64,000 bases of DNA. Origin: Cristatella mucedo. Lineage: Eukaryota; Bryozoa; Phylactolaemata; Cristatellidae. The stretch lies in NCBI GenBank assembly GCA_009760855.2, contig WPIO01000066.1:890501-954500 (forward strand). The letters run 5' to 3'. Each line of letters starts with the position of its first letter. Position 1 is the stretch's first letter. The translations under genes and the position numbers were made by a program. Under the pieces are notes generated by a model. The model was given only the letters and a program-made list of their open reading frames with translations. It was not told the origin of the DNA and did not search any database. Of the stretch, positions 50,801 through 59,800 are shown one piece after another.

Positions 50801-53800
50801 TGGTTCGATACGTAGAGCTACTCGGGTCTCGATTTCGAAGGCAGCATCCAATAGGTACAGATACAAGGGCATTTCGTAACGAGTTTGCATACTCGTGTGC
50901 TTGGTTTGCATGTAGTCTGACGTTCCTTCTACGGCCGACCTTCCTACAACCGACAGTGTTGCTGCAAAGGAGGGTATTGCGTTTGCAAGTTGACATTGTT
51001 TTAACTAACAATGCTCAGCTCACTATGTGATGGACCTCGTTGGTTGACATCGTGTTGCTCTATCGAATGCTGCGCCAAAGTCAGGTGCCGTGCGATGACA
51101 ACTGAGTGCTTGCCTTGACCGACATAGCTGCTACTCTTTTGCTGCGCTCTCTAGGTATGGATGGCTGAGCAGAAGCACGCATTTGAGAAGACTAAGCAGG
51201 ATCAGCTGCTGTCGCAGTATCAGAAGGAGCAGGATCAGTATCAGAACAGGTACGCCACCGTCTTGCTGCGTGCTGGGCTGGTGCCAGCCGCATAGAGGGG
51301 CTGCTGCTTGCAGTTTGTGTGCATCGCTATCCCTGCGCTTGTATGCAGTGAGCTGGTTTGGTCTAGCTGTTAAGGTGCTTGCCCCGGCCCCAGGTCTGGC
51401 TGAGGTCGTGGGCTCGAGCCCGGAGGCATATGTGAAGCGCCTGAATAGAGATTGTTCTCTTGGGGCGCTATACAAATGAATTATATGCAGCCCGTGTGAG
51501 TAGCTGTACTGCAGCCCTAGCCTTCTTGACCCGGTTTCTCACTACACCAGCAAAGATACCACGTTCTTGTTAAGTATGATTACACTAGAGTAAAGTAAAT
51601 CGAAGTAGCAGAACCCTCAGCTTGATTTATTACAGGCTTTATACCCCAACAGCGTATATTAGTCCGACAAAGAAGACGGATATGTCATGTCATTTGGAGT
51701 CGAACCCACAACCTCCGAAACAAAGACATACAGCTCACTCTTTTGACTGGTCACTCAGCACAGCTGTGGGAGTTGGCATTACCAATGAATGTCTAATGAT
51801 TGAAATCCGATGGGTTGCATAGCTTATTTAATTTAACAATATTCTGGTGGTCGTGAAACGGGCTTATAAATGTCAACTTTTGCCTCACCTCTGGCAAGTA
51901 TTATACTGCTGTAATGGCCCATGTTCTTCAATCAGTTTGTGTGTAACTGGAAAAAAGCTTTAAAAGTGCCAAGACCCTAGGACTATACCGACTTGGAACA
52001 GTGGCAAGATGCCAGTAACTGGGTGGGGAACGGAAGCCGTGGTTACACGATAGTTTTTTTTAAGATATGCTTTGGTCCTACTTCCATCCTTCTAGTTGAA
52101 AGTTTGCGTAGTCATTTTGCCTACCGTCATGCCTCATTTTGCCTACCGTCCTGCCTCATTTAAGTGGTCAACTAGCTTGGCCACTCAGTGGTCACGCGAA
52201 AGCCCTTGCCTTGAGTAGCCAACAGCTTACATGCCAGCTCCACGCGTGCACTGATCTTAGCGATTAACGTTACTGTACTCGCAATAAAAAGGCTGTTTCT
52301 GTGGGGCCTTTACGAACTCGTGCCCTTGCAAGTTGTGGACTGCCTTTACTATCCTGAGCCTCAGCAAACACTAGGAAATTTGTCGTTGTTGTAAGTTCAA
52401 TCTAGCTTCGTCATTGGCTTTTAGGCCATTTGGGTCTTCTCGGTATAACCTTCACTGTGCCTTAAAATAATCAGGTTTCTATATGTCCCATGAACCAGGG
52501 ACTCATGGGATGGAGTGACGGTTTCACCAAGTCGATCTCTTTCTGCTATTCCTTTCAAAGCGATGAAGATGTGGCCATGATGGCAACCATGACCGGTCGT
52601 TGTTTCTGGCTTCCGTCGGTGGTCGGCGAGCAGTAGAAGCATGCTCAGCTTCACCAGACTTCATTTGTCTTTCGTTGATCTTAGACTGCCTTCCCAGTGT
52701 TGCCGTGTTGTGCTCTAAAGATAGGAACACAGGTAGACAGGGTACCAATAAGAGTCCGGCTTTGTAAAACCGGCAATACTCTGCTGAAAAGAAAAGGAGA
52801 AGCTCTTTAACGTAGCAATTCTTGATATTTTTGGAATAAAGAACTAGTTTTTATTTAAGAGCGTATTCTCTGAGGCGTGTATCATGTCGGTTTGGCCTCA
52901 TCTGTCCCATTAGTCATTTATTGGATTTAGTCTTGTGTATTATGAGCAATGGGGGCCATTTGCTTGAGTTCTGTTCAGTTGGCTTGTTTCAAGCATGTGA
53001 TTCTGCTCAGCACAACTGTCGCTTGCCTGCCACGTTTTTATTCATTTATAGTGTCATTTATTCAATACCGCTTCACCTCTCAGCAAGCACATGTGCTTTA
53101 TCTATATACTTTGTAGAGCCCTCCTAGGAGACGAGAAAGCCAAGCTGGGCCTCACCTTCATGTACGACCCACCACCGGGAGCCAAGCGTGAGCGTGAGGT
53201 TAGTCCTACTCGGTGCCTTGTGGGTTATGTGAACGGTGTACTATATCGCATGCTGTATCAGTACTGAGTGTTGTTGTATCAGTCTTCATTGTTCAGGCTC
53301 CTAATAGCATTCTTTCAATATGCTGAAATAGGGCAATACAAGTATGTGTTGGATTACCGTTTAGTCTGATTTGTTTTCATTGACCTGATCCATGTATCTA
53401 CTATTTGTAATCTGGGTAGCTAAGAAGAATTGGGGTTTTCACTCGTGGGGCAATCCTTCAAATGGATTGGAAATAATAGCTTCGTGCCGAGTGAAGTCAG
53501 GCTGGTTCTAGTTGAACGGTGCTGGCAAGTGTGCTGCCGGTTCGGCATAGCGGTTTAAAAATGATTGATAGCTGCAGTACATTCAGGTACATCTCAGTGT
53601 AGTGTGCTTGAGAACTGCATTATGAATTAGTTGATATGGTTTCTATTATTTAATTCTCCCATGCCTCCCTGTTAAATAGAATAGTAGCTGTGATGAGCTA
53701 GCAACCGCTGGCTGTTTAGTTGTCCTTTTGTGCTTGCTGAAACACCAATAAGGATGTTTTACCATTCCTTATTATCAATCAAAGTGATGGCTGCATTGGA

Positions 53801-56800
53801 GTTGGCTCCCATATGTAAAGTGCCTCGAAAGACACATCAAGTTCTCTGAGGAATCTCTTTAATTGTATTATTATTCTTATGCAATTTTCGGCATTTTATT
53901 TTTTAGTGTCAATGTATCACAGAGAGAGAATTGAATTCCTTTTTTGGCACTTCAATATCCTGGAAAGGAACAGCAGGTGCTTATAAATAAAAGTGGCATG
54001 CACAATTGCAGCATACAGAAGCACATAGTTGACAATTTGCTAACAAATCATGTGAGGAAGAGGTGGATTTAGCATGTGCTGTGTCGTGTTATCAGGTCGG
54101 GAGTTCGAGTCTTTTAAAGGCTGTGGATGGTACTTAATTGGAAGTTGCTTTTTTTTTAACCAGACTCCTATGTTAGCTATGCTAGCTTCTTTTGCCACAT
54201 TGCCTGAGAATTAGTCTGTGGCTTGACATGTTGTGCAAATAGCCATCTCACTGCAGGTGGCACTTATGGAGTTTGTGCATGCAGAAGTCTCTCGTTCACT
54301 TAGTTTGACCATTGCGCTTAGAAGCATTTAGAGCACTCAAAGCCAGGAATTCACCACCGAATGACATCACGGCATCCCCTGATATGACCGTGTTAATGTA
54401 AAAGCTAAAGACCAGCATGTTCTTCACAGCATTTTCTATGACTATGCGAATCGTTCTCTGCATGCACGTTTGTGCTGACATTAGGTGCTGATAGAGGGGC
54501 CTTAAAGCAGCAGGCAACAAAGAATATTCAGCTGCAGGGTACGATCTTACGACTTGGGTAGGGAAGTGTGAAAGTTGTTTTAGTAATAATAATAAATTTC
54601 TATAGCACCTTTGGAGAACTTAATCTCTTTCTAGGCATTTTACATTTTTTTTTTACAAAAGAACCATGGTCGAATGGGTTGTGGTAGCGTGCTTAATGAC
54701 AACAAGTATAGGCTGGTTAGAGGTGACATGCATAGGGTCGGCATGCAAGTATGGTTAGTGGCCACATGCAGTGTCAGCATGCATAAGTGCACAAAGGAAG
54801 ACTCTTGTAGACCCACCAAATGCTGGGATAAATAGATGCATTTTAACTTCTTTTTAATTGTTGTCTAGTCAGGGAATATCATAAAGGCAGTCGGAAGTGG
54901 GTTCCAGACTTTAGGGGCATACGAACAAAAGGCACGGAATCCAAAGGATTTGATGTTCGTTTGAGGTGCAGCTAAAATATTTGATTCAGAAAAGGAGGTG
55001 GTTTGATACCTAGCCTGCTGGGGGAGCAGGTCTGATAGTTAGACTGGAGCCAAAGAATGAAGGGACCTAAAAGTGAGTGACAGAACCTTGAAGTCGATTC
55101 ACTGCTTGACTGGGAGCTAGTTTAGGTCGGCTAGAAGTGGTCAGTCAGTTACGAGCCAGGCCTGCCAGAACTTGGTTTATTGTGTGAGCTTTGTTTCCTC
55201 TTTGTACTTATTCTTTTTTCTTGTGATGCTAGTATTTGCCTTATGCAACAAATGTGATACCTTGGGCAGGACGGAAGCCTCCATGACTTCACTTCAACGA
55301 CGTCTTTTGTTTTCTATGGAAAGTTATGGGATTAATGGCTACCATTGATGACTGTTTTAGGCCTCATTAAATGGCGCCTAGCTTGTTACGGTTTCCGGAA
55401 AATCTGACCCATCATGTGCTGAAATATTATCTGCCATATTTATGATTTTATTTGGATTTCCGTTTTTCCGTTGAGTGGCCAATTTTGCAGCATTGGAGTC
55501 GTAACTTCAAAAGACCAGATGCCGGCTGCCGTGGGACTGAGCACCAAAAAGAATTTTGCTCCGAATAATAATGATAATAATAATAATAATAATAATTGTC
55601 ATTCATATGTATTTCTCCCTCAGCGAACCTAAATCTCATGAGTACTTGACATACTGTATACTGTAAAGGAAGCATGACCATATGGTTAGTGGTAGCATGC
55701 CAAAACTTGGGACACATTCCACAACCTCTTGGTTACCTGCCCAGTGCTCCACACGACTATTGAGATCAGTTTTCGTTTGGCATCACAATCGGCTGTGGGC
55801 TGCTAAAAGCATCACTGTTTCAGCACATTCTCCTCTGCTCTGGAGGAGCTTTGCTCATTCTGCTTGTTTTGCACCGTGCATCCCAGTATGCTCCAGGCTG
55901 GAGTCTCGTCGCATCTGCTAGTCAATACCTTTCAGATAGTTTTTAAGGAGGGCTAAGCTCGTTATGAGCCATGACATTGACCCAGACAGCTGATCACAAA
56001 GTGGAGCTAAGGAGGGACTTATGCCCTTGATGGCCGTCACTTCTTAGTGGCAAGACTCACGCGAAGCTTTGGTGGCTTCTCGTTTGCATGTCGTCCACTC
56101 TGGCATGCAATGCCCATGTAGACTAGTTAGCGAGTGCTGCAAGCCTCGGCTGTGCTGCGCTGCTGCCGCTTCCACATCTCGGGGCATGCTGCCGCTCGAG
56201 GCTGGGGCTTGATGCTTGTACTTCTTTTTCAGAAAGAGGACGATGAGCCGGAATACAAGTTTGAATGGCAGCGCAAATACAATGCTCCCCGAGAAGCGTA
56301 AGTTCATTCTTGTACAGTCACCTCGGATATTAGCCTCTGGTGTTATGTTTGCATGCCATCTGCCCAGCGGATCTATGCCTGTGATGGAGGGAGGATGGGC
56401 TAAGTAGCAAATATAAAGTGAGGTAAGACAGAGAGGGTGACAAGACTGGGTTATGGTGTGAAGGAAAGATAAAAGGAGACAGGAAGGAAAGGTACGACTG
56501 TGGAAGGAAAGGATGTATTATACTCATACACGTGGTGTGCATCCATAAATATGTGTGCACACTTGTGTTTGCTTGCACCTGTGTTTGTGTGCGCACCTGT
56601 GTATGCGTGACAGACTTAAAACCATGATACATTGTCACCTGCTATAGGCCTTTTATTACCCAGAGCAAGTTTGATGCATTTTATTTACTTTGATCTTAAG
56701 GTATGCTAAAGGTGATGACACAATTCGCGATCAGCCTTTTGGCATCGAAGTTCGGAATGTTCGTTGCATCAAATGCCACAAATGGGGTCACATCAACACT

Positions 56801-59800
56801 GACAAAGTGTGTCCACTATATGGGCGCTCCTTGACAGCAGATCCACCAAAGCGTAAGTATTGCATGCTGTTCTGCCTGGCTGAATGTATTGGTTGAGTCC
56901 TTAGAGAGCCTAATCTCTCTTTATATATTTTACTTATGCTGAAAGAATGTTAAAAATTATTGGTAAACATGCGCCGTATTAGTATGCATAAGCACAAAAA
57001 GACAATTTACATAGATCGAGCACTCAAATCCTTTGGGGACCTTGCATTTAGTTCCTATGCTCCCAAAGCCTGGAACTCACTCCCGACTTGCGTCACGACA
57101 TCCCCTGAGTTGACCACACTCATATATCGAAACCTCACACCTTGCTAGTAAGTTCCAGTCTGGCTTTAGAGCTATCACTCCACAGAGTCAGCATTGCTTA
57201 GGGTATACAACGACCTACTTAGGAATGCAGACATGGGTAGAGTGTCTCTGCTTGTTTTGCTCGATCTGTCGGCAGCTTTTGACACCATCGATCACAAAGT
57301 TCTTCTAGAGCGTCTCTCATCTCGCCTGGGCATCACTGGCACTGCTCTGCAGTGGTTCAGGTCCTATCTCAGTGGGAGACTCCAGAGTATTGACGTGAAT
57401 GGACAAAGATCATCTGAAATACCTCTGAAATATGGAGTACCTCAGGGCTCAGTGCTAGGTCCGGTTCTTTTCACGGTTTATACTCTGCCTCTTGCTGATG
57501 TGATTGTCAAGCACAATCTAGGCTTTCACTTCTATGCAGATGACACTCAGTTGTACCTTTGCTTTGATCCCTCCCAGCCTTCGAGCACCTCAAATTCTCT
57601 CAACTCACTTGCTGCATGCATTGATGACTTCCACACATGGATGGCAGCAAATTTTTTTAAAACTAAACGATGATAAAAGCTAACTTACTAGTTATGGGAA
57701 AACCCAGTGTGATTCAGAGATTGGAAAGGCTGTCTCTCAAAATTGGCTCTGCCAGCATCTCTCCTGTCGAGTCAGCTCGAAGTCTAGGTGGCATATCCCA
57801 ACGCGACCTCTCCTTAGACGACCATATCAGCTCCACAGTCAAATCTGCCTATTTTCAGCTTCGTAACATTGCTAAAATTCGGCCTTGTTTAGATAAGGAT
57901 ACCACGTCCAAGTTGGTCCATGCATTCGTGACATCCCGTCTTGACGTCTGCAACTCACTGCTTACTGGCCTACCAGCATGTGCGATCAGGCGATTGCAGC
58001 TGGTGCAAAACTGCAGTTAGGCTTGTCTGTCGTGAGCGTCGCAGTTGCCACATTACTCCACTTCTCGCCGCCCTGCACTGGCTACCAGTCAAACAATGAA
58101 ATGACTTCAAGGTTTCGTCGCTCACTTTTAGGTCCCTTCATTCTACGGCTCCAGCCTATCTCTCCGACATACTCCCCCATCAGGCCAAGCATCGTACCAC
58201 CAGCTCTTCGGAATCCAACGGTCTAGAAATACCTCGTACAAACCTTAAATCCTTTGGAGACCATGCATTTAGTTCGTATGCTCCCAAAGCCTGGAACTCC
58301 CTCCCGACCTGTGTCAGAACATCCCCTGACCTGACCACATTTAAAAGGAACTTAAAAACACCTTTCTAGGACAGCATTTAGTGAGTCCCTGTGATTCGTC
58401 TTTCTCGTGCTTATGCGTGCTGACACTGTGCATGCTGCCGCTAACCACATTTGCATGCTGACCCTGTTGCATGTCACCCCTAACCATGTTATTCATTTTG
58501 TTTGTTTTTCAAGCATGATTTTACCCACCATTCAATTGCATTTCCTTTGCAGCAAATGTAAAGCACCTAGAAAGATATTAAGTTCTCCGAGGGCGCTTTA
58601 TCAAGTACATTATTATTATTATTATTTAAAAAGAAATTAAAAACCCCCATTTATGACAGCATTTAGTGGGCCACTCTGATTTGTCCTTCATGTGCTTATG
58701 CGTGCTGACTCTGTGCATGCTGCCACTAACCACACTTGCATGCTGACCCTGTGCATTTCACTCCTATCCATGTTATTCATGATCTTTATCAAGCATGTTA
58801 CCACTCACCATTCGATCGCGTTTCCTTTGCAGGAAATATTAAGTGCCTAGAAAGAGATTGAGTTCTCTGACGGTGCTTTTTCAAGTGTATCCTTGTTACT
58901 ATTATTATATGCTATGAACAACACGTCGGGTTTTTAGCTTTTCTAAATGTCAAGCTAGGGTATATTTTGACTTCAGTTTGGAATGCTGTCCATGCTTTAA
59001 GGGAATATGCGAAATGAATGAAGGGTAGCCAAATGGTTCGAGGTTGGTCAGAGGCAAAGGTAAAGGACTGAAATGAGAGAATCTGATGATACTGTGTCAA
59101 GCCTGAAATGGGAATATTTCTTATTGGTTCAGTGAAATAAGATAATGAATAATAATAATAATGATAATAATGCACCTGATAAAGCGCCATCAGAGAACTC
59201 AATCTCTCTCTAGGCGGTTTACATCTGTAGCAAAGAGAAATGCAATTGAATGGTGAGTAATATCATGCTTGATAAACAAACAAAATGAATAACATGGTTA
59301 GGGGTGACATGCACAGGGTTAGCATGCAAATGTGGTTAGTGGCAGCATGCACAGAGTCATCATGCATAATCACATCAAGGACGAATCACAGGGACCCACT
59401 AAATGCTGTCCTAAATAGGTGTGTTTTTAAGTTCTTTTTAAATGTGGTCAGGACAGGGGATGTTCTGACGCAGGTCGGGGGGGGGAGGGTGAGTTCCAGG
59501 CTTTGGGGGCATACGAACTAAATGCACAGTATCCAAAGGATTTGACGTTTGTGCGAGGTATTTCTAGACCGTTGGATTCCCAAACGCGGGTGGTACGATG
59601 CTTGGCTGGATGGGTGAGTATATCTGAGAGATAGGCTGGTGCCAAAGAATGAAAGGAATTAAAGTGAGTGACCGCCTTGAAATCATTACGCTGCTTGACA
59701 AAAATCATAACTAAACATAAGGAGACATTTGTATAGCCCTTCTTGTGGCCCTTCAGAATAAATTCTCTCTCCAGCTTTGTATCTTTGTCTGTGTCCGTTT

